Assembly (NCBI RefSeq): GCF_003435815.1
Contig: NZ_QTUV01000001.1
Span: 124,001 to 188,000, forward strand
Length of the DNA: 64,000 bases
Source: Dorea sp. AM10-31
GTDB lineage: Bacteria > Bacillota > Clostridia > Lachnospirales > Lachnospiraceae
Reading direction: 5' to 3'
The stretch's first letter is position 1. Each line of letters starts with the position of its first letter. The notes beneath the pieces were generated by a model. It ran no database searches. It was not told the origin of the DNA and was given only the letters and a program-made list of their open reading frames with translations. A program made the translations under genes and the position numbers. Positions 26,591-35,313 of the stretch are shown here, piece after piece.

Positions 26591-27952
26591 TTACTGTCCG
26601 CTTAAATCTGTATCTGTTTTCTGATCGATATCATGAAGTTCTTTCTTCGTTGTTTCGCAGATTATAACTTCATCCGGATATTTTTTCATAATCTGCCTGC
26701 CACCTATGTCCCCTTCTAATTTCAGAAGCTCCTGAAAATATTTCTGATCCCACAGCACCGGATTTCCCGGTCTTCCATGCGTGCCTGCGCAGATGATCTT
26801 TCCCGGATACTGTACAGATACACCCATCAGTCTTCGCAGTGTTTCTGCTGTCAGATACGGCTGATCCCCTACCACGAATAGAATTTTCTTCACATCCGGC
26901 TTCTGCTCCAGACACTTCTTCAATCCACACTGCAGAGAGTAAGCGATTCCCCACTCCGGATGATTATTTTCCGCAACGGCAATTCCTTGCTCTTTGGCCT
27001 CTTCCATGATCTGTGGAAATCTTGTGGAAACAATCTTTTCACACATCGGAAATTCTTTCAACACCTCAAAAATGTGCCGGAACATCGGACTTCCTCCAAC
27101 CTCTGCCAGGAGCTTGTTCTCTCCATATCTGCTGGATCTTCCTGCTGCCAGCACAACGATTCCTGTCTGACTGCAAAAATATTGTTCGGCTGCTTTACAT
27201 GCCTGCATTCCAAGCAGATTGGATTTGTCCGAGATCTTATATACAAGCGATATGTCTTTTCTTGGATCTACATCCCCAATCTTAAGTCCCGTCTTTACAT
27301 TTATACCTGCCTGCAGCATACCGCGGACAACGCCTGCCACTCCGGCGTACACCGGTTTTCCACCTGTGTATGCAACAATCTGCCCTTTTTCCACAATGTC
27401 ACCAATCTTAGCCATCGGTTCTATCTTTCCATCCCCGGATGCTTTTAAGAGGCGCTCGATACTGTATCCGCCGACAACTCCGGGTACACCGGTATTCGGA
27501 ATCGGTGTGCTGTCATACAGAATCTTTCCCAATGTATCTCCACGCATAGTTTCAAGCGCCGCATAGCAGTCTTTTCCTCCGCAGAATCCCGGGCCAAGCC
27601 CGATCACGCAAGGAGCATCGCCCTTCTTCGTTCCTGTATTCCGTTTTGCAAGAATCGCATCCACTAACACATCCGGCTTATATACTTCCCGAATCTTCGC
27701 TTCCGGATCAACGATCACTGCGACTTTGCCGCTGCTGACTGCCTGCTGCATCTGACTTGCATCTTTTACAAGAACTGCTTCCATCTCTTCTACAACTGCA
27801 CGTTTTTCATAGACAGTTCTGGAAAATGCCACCTGCCGCCGCACGGTAAGCGGGCATGCGATCTCTGTCATAACAACCTGATGCCCTTTTCTAAAAAAGG
27901 CGGCAGCTATACCTGTCGCCAGATCTCCCGCTCCTTTGATTAAAATTTTCAT
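26591..27952 (-). CDS. YqeB-MocA fusion, Mo/Se-hydroxylase cofactor maturation protein
   Basis: 453 residues. Residues 1-about 255 match the EF2563/YqeB family associated with selenium-dependent molybdenum hydroxylases (KGAGDLATGIAAAFFRKGHQV, VIGLGPGFCGGKDCYAALET). Residues about 263-453 are a MobA/MocA-like nucleotidyltransferase (VLAAGRSSRYGENKLL, VGDQPYLT, GRPGNPVLW). In many genomes these are separate genes; here they are one chain. The C-terminal half probably adds a nucleotide to the molybdenum cofactor. Last gene of the operon; upstream is yqeC, 105 bp away. Confidence 0.87.
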   Translation of the reverse strand: MKILIKGAGDLATGIAAAFFRKGHQVVMTEIACPLTVRRQVAFSRTVYEKRAVVEEMEAVLVKDASQMQQAVSSGKVAVIVDPEAKIREVYKPDVLVDAILAKRNTGTKKGDAPCVIGLGPGFCGGKDCYAALETMRGDTLGKILYDSTPIPNTGVPGVVGGYSIERLLKASGDGKIEPMAKIGDIVEKGQIVAYTGGKPVYAGVAGVVRGMLQAGINVKTGLKIGDVDPRKDISLVYKISDKSNLLGMQACKAAEQYFCSQTGIVVLAAGRSSRYGENKLLAEVGGSPMFRHIFEVLKEFPMCEKIVSTRFPQIMEEAKEQGIAVAENNHPEWGIAYSLQCGLKKCLEQKPDVKKILFVVGDQPYLTAETLRRLMGVSVQYPGKIICAGTHGRPGNPVLWDQKYFQELLKLEGDIGGRQIMKKYPDEVIICETTKKELHDIDQKTDTDLSGQ

Positions 27953-28057
27953 AGCTGCCTCCTCTCTTTATTTCTATTTTCAATCTTTATTTTCTGATCT
28001 ATCTTTTATTTCCAGCATACCTTCTTTTGATTAGAAACTATTTTATTGCTATAGATT

Positions 28058-28900
28058 TTATTTACTATATAACCAGTCGGTGATATGAACTGATTTTACT
28101 ACAGAGTGTGCTTGATTCTCAGAACATTCTCTTTCCCGCTCAGACATTTGCGCCTGCTCTATGATCGCTTCTGCAATCTTCCTTGCCAGTTTTTTCTGTT
28201 CCTTAGTATCTGCTTTATTCAAAATAACATGATATTCCATCTCATTGGTCACAGATTTTCTTCCGCCACGCGGACTTAATGCAAGTTTTACCAGATCCTT
28301 CCATTCAAGTATCTCATCTGTATTTTTATTAAGGATCTGCGCCACATGCTCCGGACGGCAGCAACATTCTTGAATCTGTTGCCCAATGCCATCCAGCCCA
28401 TATACACTAATTACATGGGTTGTTCCCTTTAAAATGACCGGTTCGGTATCTCTCGGCGCTTTGACCGGCAGACATTTTGCTCCGTCTGCCTCTAGAAACA
28501 TCCAAACATTTAAGTTTTCCACATTTATAAGAAAATCCAACGGAAAACTCCCCATTTTCTCTTTACTTATGGGGATTCCCATCCACACCGTACCTATTTT
28601 TTCAAGTACACTTTTTATCTGCTCCAGATCCGGTTCTTTCACAAAACATTCTTCCGGTCCGGTCTGCATATGTGTTGTCGTAGACACAATATGCGGTATT
28701 TTTTCTGCAAGACACTCTTCCCGGAGTCTCCGGATAACAGTTGTCTTACCTCCGGCTCCTACAACACTGACTATGCCTGTCCTTTTTTTTTCCCACATCC
28801 TGGCCATCGGATTCGATACAGCTCCAGTCTCCAACGCTTTCCAGAGACTGTCTGTCCATTTCCATCCATTTTCATCTAAACTGTATATTTCGCCAGTCAT
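28058..28900 (-). CDS. yqeC: YqeC-family accessory protein of selenium-type molybdenum hydroxylases
   Basis: 280 residues with a P-loop GAGGKTTVIRRL (about 47-58) and a long nucleotide-binding core including VSTTTHMQTGPEECF and EADGAKCLPVKAPRDTEPVI, plus HVISVYGLDGIGQQI. This is the putative selenium-dependent hydroxylase accessory family, reported next to YqeB and molybdenum hydroxylases. The exact biochemical step is not established. The gene begins 3 bp after the XdhA stop, so they are co-translated. The last 20 residues look unremarkable. Confidence 0.85.
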   Translation of the reverse strand: MTGEIYSLDENGWKWTDSLWKALETGAVSNPMARMWEKKRTGIVSVVGAGGKTTVIRRLREECLAEKIPHIVSTTTHMQTGPEECFVKEPDLEQIKSVLEKIGTVWMGIPISKEKMGSFPLDFLINVENLNVWMFLEADGAKCLPVKAPRDTEPVILKGTTHVISVYGLDGIGQQIQECCCRPEHVAQILNKNTDEILEWKDLVKLALSPRGGRKSVTNEMEYHVILNKADTKEQKKLARKIAEAIIEQAQMSERERECSENQAHSVVKSVHITDWLYSK

Positions 28901-28903
28901 TTT

Positions 28904-31186
28904 CTATTCTCCGTCCAAAAGTGCCATAGCAATCTTCTCACTGGTAATTGGAAGGTCTCTGTGCCAGCATCCGGTTGCGTTGTAAATCGCATGCGCAATT
29001 GCCGGTGCCGGAGTATTGATTACAATCTCTCCAATTGATTTTACACCAAATGGTCCAGTCGGTTCATAGCTTGGTCTGAATTCCACACGTAGCGGTCCAT
29101 AATCTCTTCTTGTCGGGATCTTATACTGCATGAAGGAATTATTTATCATCTGACCTTTTTCTGTATACTGGATATTCTCATAAAGAGTCATTCCGATTCC
29201 CTGTCCAAGACCGCCTTCTGCCTGAACAGTCGCAAGGTTCGGATTCACAACCGTTCCACAGTCGATGACAGACGCATAGTCCAGAACTTCCACATGACCG
29301 GTTGCTTTATCCAGCTCGATCTCGACTGCTCCTGCCATATATGGCGGTGGAGATACCGGCGAGGTGTGGCTTTCTGTAACCTGTAAAGCAAAGTCATTGA
29401 AACTCTGTACTTTAAACCCGACTTCTTCTGTCGTCACAGATCTTCCAGTCTTTATATTGCACACCTGATGACCTTCCAGTTCGACATCTTCTTCATCACA
29501 TTCCATCATGAGCGCAGCCAGCTTACAGATTCTCCTCTCAAGCTCAGTACATGCCTTAACAACTGCCTGACCGGTAATATAAGTCGTACTGGATGCATAA
29601 GATCCGGAATCATATGGAGAATTGTCCGTATCCGCACCGGACACAAAAATCTCATCCGTCGATACATGCAGTACATCTGCTGCCATCTGTGAAAGAATGG
29701 TGTCACATCCGGTTCCCATATCTGCCGCTGCAATGGAAAGTTTGTAACTGCCGTCTTCATTTAACATTACAGTTGCCGATCCAACATCGACAAAGGAAAT
29801 ACAGGATCCCTGCATTGCCATCGCAATTCCTACAGAACGGACTTTTCCATTTCCCATGTCCCGGCATGGATATTTATCTTTCCATCCGATCATATCTGCC
29901 GCTCTCACAAGACATTCATCCAGACGGCAGGACTCCGCAGTCTCATCAAAATAAGCCGGCATTTTCATGCCCTGTTTTAATATATTCTGCATACGCAGTT
30001 CTACCGGATCACGTTTCAGAATTCCTGCCAGTTCATTGACCATGGATTCGAGTGCAAAAATTCCCTGTGTTGCTCCGTATCCGCGGTATGCACCCGCGGC
30101 AAGCTGATTCGTATAAACTACATCAAACGTATGGCGGAATGCCTCCAGATTTCCGGTATACATTGGAATGGACTTATGTCCGGTAAGCCCCGCTGTCGTT
30201 GGCCCGTGGTCACCGTAAGCTCCTGTATTCGACAGATTATAAATATCGATCACACGAATCTTCCCGTCATTGTCTGCTCCAAGTCTCACAGTGACATCCA
30301 TCTCATGCCTCGGCGAGCCTGCGATTTGACTTTCCACTCTTGTGTAGATCATCTTGGATGGTTTCTTTGTCATCCACGTTACAAATGCCGGATAGACTTC
30401 CGATACTGATGTCTGTTTCGCACCAAATCCGCCGCCAATTCTTGGTTTTATAACACGTATCTTACTCTTCGGGATGCCCAGAGCATTTCCGAGAATACGA
30501 CGCAGATGGAAAACAATCTGGGTTGAGCTCAGTACAACCAGTCTGCCATATGTGTCCAGATAGCAGGCTGTCCGGAATGTCTCCATCATCGTCTGGTTCA
30601 CTGCCGGAACATGATAAGTGTGTTCCAGTACGATATCACAGTCTTTAAACGTACCTTCCACATCTCCCTTTTCTTCCTCCATGTGGGCACATAAATTTCG
30701 CTTATTGTCTGCGCCAACCGGATACAGGGATTTCCAGCTGTCCTCCGGATGCACCAGTGTCTCGTTGTCCTTCGCAGTATGATAATCCAGCACTGCCGGA
30801 AGGACTTTGTATTTCACTTTTAACATCTTGAGTGCACGGTCTACGCATGCCTCGTCCTCACCAGCCACGATTGCAACCGGATCTCCGACAAAACGTACAT
30901 GCCGATCCAAAATGAGCCGATCATACGGACTCCACTCCGGATACGTCTGCCCCGCCTGCGCAAAACGTTCTTTCGGGACATCCTCCCATGTATAAATAGC
31001 TTCAACACCCGGAACTTTCAGTGCGACCGTTTTATTGACTTCTTCTACAATTGCATTAGCGTGCGGACTTCTCAGAACTTTGACAATGAGACATTCCTTT
31101 GGCGCAAGATCATCGGTATATACCGGCTGACCGGTCACCAGCGCCATTGCATCTTTTTTGCGTACTCTTTTTCCTACTTCCCGCAT
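28904..31186 (-). CDS. xdhA: Xanthine/purine hydroxylase molybdenum-binding subunit
   Basis: 760 residues, full length. Motifs in order: the N-terminal RKKDAMALVTGQPVYTDD, the Mo-cofactor loop GGGFGAKQ (about 253), AYRGYGATQGIFALESMVNELA (substrate Arg region, about 357-378), and near the end GVKSIGEIVINTPAPAI containing the catalytic Glu. These match xanthine dehydrogenase/selenium-dependent molybdenum hydroxylase large subunits. Oxidises xanthine or a related purine with electrons passed through XdhC and XdhB. GGAGG is six bases before the ATG; the gene overlaps the 2Fe-2S subunit gene by 13 bp. No in-frame Sec codon is needed, since selenium in these enzymes is a labile cofactor atom. Confidence 0.92.
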   Translation of the reverse strand: MREVGKRVRKKDAMALVTGQPVYTDDLAPKECLIVKVLRSPHANAIVEEVNKTVALKVPGVEAIYTWEDVPKERFAQAGQTYPEWSPYDRLILDRHVRFVGDPVAIVAGEDEACVDRALKMLKVKYKVLPAVLDYHTAKDNETLVHPEDSWKSLYPVGADNKRNLCAHMEEEKGDVEGTFKDCDIVLEHTYHVPAVNQTMMETFRTACYLDTYGRLVVLSSTQIVFHLRRILGNALGIPKSKIRVIKPRIGGGFGAKQTSVSEVYPAFVTWMTKKPSKMIYTRVESQIAGSPRHEMDVTVRLGADNDGKIRVIDIYNLSNTGAYGDHGPTTAGLTGHKSIPMYTGNLEAFRHTFDVVYTNQLAAGAYRGYGATQGIFALESMVNELAGILKRDPVELRMQNILKQGMKMPAYFDETAESCRLDECLVRAADMIGWKDKYPCRDMGNGKVRSVGIAMAMQGSCISFVDVGSATVMLNEDGSYKLSIAAADMGTGCDTILSQMAADVLHVSTDEIFVSGADTDNSPYDSGSYASSTTYITGQAVVKACTELERRICKLAALMMECDEEDVELEGHQVCNIKTGRSVTTEEVGFKVQSFNDFALQVTESHTSPVSPPPYMAGAVEIELDKATGHVEVLDYASVIDCGTVVNPNLATVQAEGGLGQGIGMTLYENIQYTEKGQMINNSFMQYKIPTRRDYGPLRVEFRPSYEPTGPFGVKSIGEIVINTPAPAIAHAIYNATGCWHRDLPITSEKIAMALLDGE

Positions 31187-31650
31187 GTCGCACCTCCATT
31201 TTTCCGATATTCCATAAATGCATGGATTCCCCGGAGCTGTCCTTCATATCCGGAACAGCGGCAGAGGTTTCCTGCCAAATACTGTTTGATTTCTTCGTCT
31301 GTCGGTTCTTCTTTCTCCCGGAACAGGGCGATTGCATTCATGATCATGCCCGGATTACAGAAACCACATTGTTCTGCTCCCTGATCGGCAATAAATCTTC
31401 CAAACTCTTCTGCCTCTTTCTGAAGTCCTTCCATTGTCTCCACTTTATGTCCATCCGCTCTTGCAGCCAGAACAGCACAGGACAGTACCGGTTTCTCGTC
31501 TAAAAATACAGTACACAAGCCACAGTTCGTTGTCTCACAGCCACATTTGACACTGTAGCATCCATGCGCACGCAGAAATTTGAAAAGCGTCATATCCGGG
31601 CTGATATCATCAACCACTTTTTTTCCATTTAACATGATACTGATGAGCAT
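31174..31650 (-). CDS. xdhC: Xanthine/purine hydroxylase 2Fe-2S subunit
   Basis: 158 residues with both cluster sites: HGCYSVKCGCETTNCGLC...SCAV (about 31-62, plant-ferredoxin-type) and GAEQCGFC...NLCRCSGYE (about 99-138, helical type). It passes electrons from the molybdenum site to FAD. AAGGAGG lies nine bases before the ATG. Size and order match the three-subunit XDH of Clostridia. One base separates its start from the XdhB stop. Confidence 0.93.
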   Translation of the reverse strand: MLISIMLNGKKVVDDISPDMTLFKFLRAHGCYSVKCGCETTNCGLCTVFLDEKPVLSCAVLAARADGHKVETMEGLQKEAEEFGRFIADQGAEQCGFCNPGMIMNAIALFREKEEPTDEEIKQYLAGNLCRCSGYEGQLRGIHAFMEYRKNGGATCGK

Positions 31651-31651
31651 C

Positions 31652-32425
31652 CTACTTTTCCTCCTTTTCTACGTCTTTTATCTTGTCAAAGCATCGTGTG
31701 ATCAACACCTCTGCCAGATGCGAACGGAATTTCGCCGATGCACGCATATTGCTGTCTGTCTTCACCTGCGCTGCCAGTTTCTTTGCTGACTCTTCACTTA
31801 AATCTCCGGCTCCAAAAAGCTCGGCTTTCATCGGTCTTGCTCCGACTGCCACACGGATCTCTTCCCCGGTCTTTGAAGCGGAAACCGCAAGAACCGGAAA
31901 ATCAGTCTTCGTATTCCGATGTGTCAGATAAGCAAAATGTCCCGGCGTCTTTGCAATACGGACATTTACAAGAATATCATTATCACGTTTCATCTGTGCA
32001 AATTCTTCCAACGGAACAATCCCGCCTTTATAAAGCTCTACAGATGTATGCAGAGACAACAATACGGTCAATACATCAGAAAAACCAAATCTTCCAAATA
32101 CGCTTCCTCCGACGGTTGCTAGATTCCGGAACTGTACTCCTACGATATCCTGCACTGCATCCCGGATCGTATTTTCAAAATAATCATTCAACACACTGTG
32201 AAGTTCCAGTTCACGGAGCGTCACCATCGCTCCAATAATAAATTCTGTATCTGTCTCTTCTATCGTATCCAGTCCGAGTCCGGACAGATCGATCGCTTTT
32301 TGCACCTGCACATCACTCATCCGCATCCAGAGCATTCCGCCAAGCACCCGGTTGCTGCGCTTCTGATTCAGTTCATACGCTTCTTCCAGACTGGCTGCTT
32401 TTACATATTCTTTTATTCGCAACAT
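31652..32425 (-). CDS. xdhB: Xanthine/purine hydroxylase FAD subunit
   Basis: 257 residues from MLRIKEY, chosen because AGGAGG is eight bases upstream; 14 codons of upstream frame lack a site. The FAD-binding family motifs are VLGGMLWMRM and FRNLATVGGSVFGRFGFSDVLTVLLSL, followed by the CO-dehydrogenase-type C-terminal domain (KFRSHLAEVLITRCFDKI). Delivers electrons to NAD+ or a ferredoxin-type acceptor. It is the first enzyme gene after the permease. Confidence 0.9.
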   Translation of the reverse strand: MLRIKEYVKAASLEEAYELNQKRSNRVLGGMLWMRMSDVQVQKAIDLSGLGLDTIEETDTEFIIGAMVTLRELELHSVLNDYFENTIRDAVQDIVGVQFRNLATVGGSVFGRFGFSDVLTVLLSLHTSVELYKGGIVPLEEFAQMKRDNDILVNVRIAKTPGHFAYLTHRNTKTDFPVLAVSASKTGEEIRVAVGARPMKAELFGAGDLSEESAKKLAAQVKTDSNMRASAKFRSHLAEVLITRCFDKIKDVEKEEK

Positions 32426-32587
32426 CTGTAAAACCTCCTGTTTAGTGGACATACTTTCTTTTTTCACTTAATTATACACTATCTTTTTCTGTTTTTACAT
32501 AGAAAATCCCCTCGTTTCTTCTGTTATCCAGTGAACAAGGGGATTGCCCATTTCATTTTTTATTTGTCTGTCTGTTTTTATGTATAG

Positions 32588-34003
32588 TTATTCTTCTGCA
32601 TCCGGCTTTGCTTCTTCATCTTTCGGCAATGCAATATTTAAAATAATTGCAACAAGTGCTGCCGGCACAATACCGGAGCCTCCGAAAATAAGCTGGATTC
32701 CTTCCGGTAATCCGGATAAAACAGCGCTGTTCGCGCCAATACCATATCCAAGTCCAAGCGCTACGGATACGATTGTAATATTTCTCATCGTCATCTTTTC
32801 TTTTGTGATCAACTGTATACCACTGATTACAATAGAAGAGAACATCATAACCGCTGCTCCACCAAGAACGCTCTGTGGCATAATAGAAATCAGTGCAGCT
32901 AGTTTCGGGAACAATCCGCACAGGATCAGGAAAATCGCTCCTGTAGCGAGTGCGAAACGGTTCACGATCTTCGTCATCGTTACAAGTCCTACATTCTGGC
33001 TGAACGATGTATTCGGCAGTACACCGAATAATGCAGCAAGTGTAGATCCGATTCCGTCACAGACAACGCCACCGGAAAGTTCAGAATCTGTTGCCTCTCT
33101 GTCCATACCACCTTCGATTACACCGGAGATATCTCCTACTGTCTCTACAGCAGTTACAATAAACATGATCATAACAGGGACAATCGCTCTTGCGTCAAAT
33201 ACAATTTTTATCGGCATAATTTTCGGAACTGCAAACCAGCTTGCCTGTGCAACTTTATCCCAGTTTAATACCCATGCTTTTGTATACTCCACACCATCCG
33301 CATCGATACCTGTCGTCGGAAGTACCACTCCCATAATTGCTGCAATGATATAACCCACAATAATACCTATTAAAATAGAAGATGCACTGGTCATTCCTTT
33401 TGTACCATGTTTTAAAACAATAATCACAATCAGTACAATCAGACCAAGGAGCAGATTTTCTACAGAGCCAAAATCTTTTGCTGAATTTCCACCGCCAAAC
33501 GAATTCACACCAACACCTATAAGCGAAAGTCCAATAGACAATACAACTGTACCGGTTACAACTGCCGGGAAAAACTTACGAAGCGGTTTTAATAAAAATC
33601 CAAGCACACTCTCAAAAAGTCCGCCGATCACAGAAGCCCCCATAATGGCACCATATCCTAAGACACCTCCGCCCATCACACTGGCAACACTGCTGCAGAC
33701 TCCGATAAATCCGGAACTGGTTCCCATGATGATCGGAACTTTTCCACCAATCGGTCCAATCGCATAAAGCTGAATCAACGTTACAACACCCGCGATCAAC
33801 ATCGCATTCTGTAAAAGCGCAATCTGAACGTCTGCAAATTCTGTTCCGGAGGCAATTCCACAGGCTCCTGTAATAATAAGAACCGGTGTCAAGTTACCTA
33901 CAAACATTGCAAATACATGCTGCAGACCAAGGAGAATCGCTTTGCCCAGCGGAAGCTTCCCATAGAAGTCGTACTCCGCTCCTTTGTTTTCTACTTCTTT
34001 CAT
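32588..34003 (-). CDS. NCS2 uracil/xanthine-type permease
   Basis: 471 residues from MKEVENK, chosen because AAGGAG is eight bases upstream. About 14 membrane segments. The family signature region VGLVTMTKIVNRFALATGAIFLILCGLFPK and the early GLQHVFAMFVGNLTPVLII match NCS2 (UraA/XanQ/PbuX) symporters. Beside xanthine hydroxylase genes it most likely takes in xanthine, uric acid or a similar purine by proton symport. It heads the operon; the promoter has TATAAT at 34073-34068. Confidence 0.92.
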   Translation of the reverse strand: MKEVENKGAEYDFYGKLPLGKAILLGLQHVFAMFVGNLTPVLIITGACGIASGTEFADVQIALLQNAMLIAGVVTLIQLYAIGPIGGKVPIIMGTSSGFIGVCSSVASVMGGGVLGYGAIMGASVIGGLFESVLGFLLKPLRKFFPAVVTGTVVLSIGLSLIGVGVNSFGGGNSAKDFGSVENLLLGLIVLIVIIVLKHGTKGMTSASSILIGIIVGYIIAAIMGVVLPTTGIDADGVEYTKAWVLNWDKVAQASWFAVPKIMPIKIVFDARAIVPVMIMFIVTAVETVGDISGVIEGGMDREATDSELSGGVVCDGIGSTLAALFGVLPNTSFSQNVGLVTMTKIVNRFALATGAIFLILCGLFPKLAALISIMPQSVLGGAAVMMFSSIVISGIQLITKEKMTMRNITIVSVALGLGYGIGANSAVLSGLPEGIQLIFGGSGIVPAALVAIILNIALPKDEEAKPDAEE

Positions 34004-34021
34004 TTCTTTAGTCTCCTTTTT

Positions 34022-34073
34022 ACTATATAACAGGCAGCCGACCACGACTGCCTTTTTTTGACAACTTATTATA
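34022..34073. promoter_or_regulatory. Leader of the purine operon: -10 box and a terminator-like hairpin pointing the other way
   Basis: TATAAT on the minus strand at 34073-34068 with a weak TGTACA -35 at 17 bp. Just inside the leader AGGCAG and CTGCCT pair (34033-34052) and are followed by TTTTTTT on the plus strand. No purine riboswitch core is visible in 34004-34150. The remaining 34074-34309 holds AT-rich repeats, the PadR promoter and a hairpin. Confidence 0.45.
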
Positions 34074-34150
34074 GCGCAATTTTTTTATCCTGTACAGATT
34101 TACATATTATTTTTCATCTGGAACAATATATATTTTTTTTATATATGCTA

Positions 34151-34179
34151 TTGACATCCCATTTCTGTCGCTTTATGAT
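34151..34179 (+). promoter_or_regulatory. Strong promoter of the PadR/HAAS operon
   Basis: TTGACA (34151-34156) and TATGAT (34174-34179) on the plus strand are 17 bp apart, about 130 bp before the PadR start. Confidence 0.7.
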
Positions 34180-34218
34180 ATATATATAATTTATATATAT
34201 AATTTATATATATGATAT
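34180..34218. repeat. AT-rich repeated motif at the PadR promoter, probable operator
   Basis: Right after the -10 box, three near-identical 13-bp units (ATATATAATTT with TATATATAT spacing) fill 34180-34215 and end in GATATC. Symmetric AT repeats at a PadR promoter are the usual place for autorepression. Confidence 0.4.
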
Positions 34219-34221
34219 CAG

Positions 34222-34281
34222 GTTACAAAAGTCTTACAGTCATATGTGCCTGCACATAAGTAGCTGGAAGACTTTTGTAGC
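34222..34281 (+). repeat. Hairpin repeat, copy A (PadR leader)
   Basis: Perfect 11-bp arms ACAAAAGTCTT (34225-34235) and AAGACTTTTGT (34268-34278), then CAG/CTG, and an inner TATGTGC (34243-34249)/GCACATA (34252-34258). The core ATGTGC-NN-GCACAT and the flanking CAAAAG recur at 39738 and 41260. Confidence 0.6.
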
Positions 34282-34309
34282 CGTCCCAATATTACAAGGA
34301 GGTATTGCG

Positions 34310-34630
34310 ATGTATTACTTTCCAGTATCCGCTCTGCTGATCGAATATCTGATCCTTACAATCGTAGATTCCAGGGATTCTTACGGATACGAGATCAGCC
34401 AGACGATCAAACTGGTCGCTGATATTAAGGAATCAACCTTATATCCAATCCTGAAACGCATGGAAAAAGCCGGCTACGTCACAACTTATTCACAGGAATT
34501 TCAGGGAAGAAAGAGAAAATATTACTCCATCACTCCTTCCGGCAAAGAACAGATGCATTATCTGCATACAGAATGGAACGCTTACCGGGACACCATTGAT
34601 GGAATCATAGAAGGGAGAATCAGACATTGA
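34310..34630 (+). CDS. PadR-family transcriptional regulator (first cassette)
   Basis: 106 residues from MYYFPVSALL, seven bases after AAGGAGG; an upstream frame extension to 34244 lacks a site and lies in the hairpin. The winged-helix motif is clear: SRDSYGYEISQTIKLVADIKESTLYPILKRMEKAGYVTTYSQEFQGRKRKYYSITPSGKEQM. PadR repressors sense small molecules or regulate with adjacent membrane proteins. Its TGA overlaps the start of the HAAS gene (TTGA). Confidence 0.9.
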   Translation: MYYFPVSALLIEYLILTIVDSRDSYGYEISQTIKLVADIKESTLYPILKRMEKAGYVTTYSQEFQGRKRKYYSITPSGKEQMHYLHTEWNAYRDTIDGIIEGRIRH

Positions 34631-35310
34631 GTATCACTACAAAGAAAGAATATCTAGATCAATTACATAAGTATCTGAAGAAACTTCCGCGCGAAGATTA
34701 TGAAGATGCCATGGAATACTTTACCGAATATTTTGAAGAGACAGACGAGGAAGGCGCACAAAAATTAATAGAAGAACTCGGCACTCCAAAGCAGGCAGCA
34801 AGAGATCTGATCGGCAATCTCTTAGACAAGAAAACAAATGCTTATCGCACTTCTGCGCCCTCACCTAATGCATATAACACAACATCAGAGTTACCAAAGA
34901 AACGAAAAAATTCACATATTATATGGATTGCATGTCTTGCACTCCTTGCAGCACCGATCGGAGGGCCATTTCTTGTGGCAGCCGCAATTGTTGTTTTCTA
35001 CATCTTTTTCTGCCTTGCACTTCTGCTTTTATGCGGATTACTGTTTGTTTTCTGCGGAGCTATCGCAGGTGTTGTACTTGCTGTCCGGGGGATTCTTGCA
35101 ATTCCATTTTCCGGTGCTGGATTTGCCGTCGTTACCGGAAGCGGGCTACTTATACTGGGTGTCAGCATCCTGTCCGCCTTATTTATCTTCTGGCTGTGCC
35201 GTTTAAGTGGCAGACTTTTTGTTAAACTTGCGAGATATCTGACCAATAGAAATAATCACCGACAGATTTCTCCAAATACTATTGGAACTACAGGAAAGGA
35301 GATGCGATAA
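34627..35310 (+). CDS. HAAS-domain (DUF1700) membrane protein
   Basis: 227 residues starting with a TTG codon that overlaps the PadR stop (TTGA); GGGAG lies upstream. Residues 1-60 form the charged HAAS head (KEYLDQLHKYLKKLPREDYEDAMEYFTEYFEETDEEGAQKLIEELGTPKQAARDLI), followed by three or so hydrophobic segments (about 95-195). HAAS heads are thought to sense signals for adjacent PadR regulators. It is the middle gene of three. Confidence 0.85.
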   Translation: MSITTKKEYLDQLHKYLKKLPREDYEDAMEYFTEYFEETDEEGAQKLIEELGTPKQAARDLIGNLLDKKTNAYRTSAPSPNAYNTTSELPKKRKNSHIIWIACLALLAAPIGGPFLVAAAIVVFYIFFCLALLLLCGLLFVFCGAIAGVVLAVRGILAIPFSGAGFAVVTGSGLLILGVSILSALFIFWLCRLSGRLFVKLARYLTNRNNHRQISPNTIGTTGKEMR

Positions 35311-35313
35311 ATT

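Noticed and set aside
28904..31186. In-frame selenocysteine codon in the hydroxylase large subunit
   Set aside because: No internal TGA in the frame. Selenium in this family is a labile atom, not a Sec residue.
32544..33353. Plus-strand frame of 269 codons
   Set aside because: Antisense shadow of the NCS2 permease gene, which has clear family motifs and a good start.
34004..34150. Purine riboswitch before the purine operon
   Set aside because: The conserved junction and kissing-loop sequences are not visible; only a terminator-like hairpin oriented to the plus strand was seen.
34244..34309. Longer N terminus for the first PadR
   Set aside because: The extension lies in the hairpin leader and lacks a ribosome binding site, while AAGGAGG precedes the ATG at 34310.
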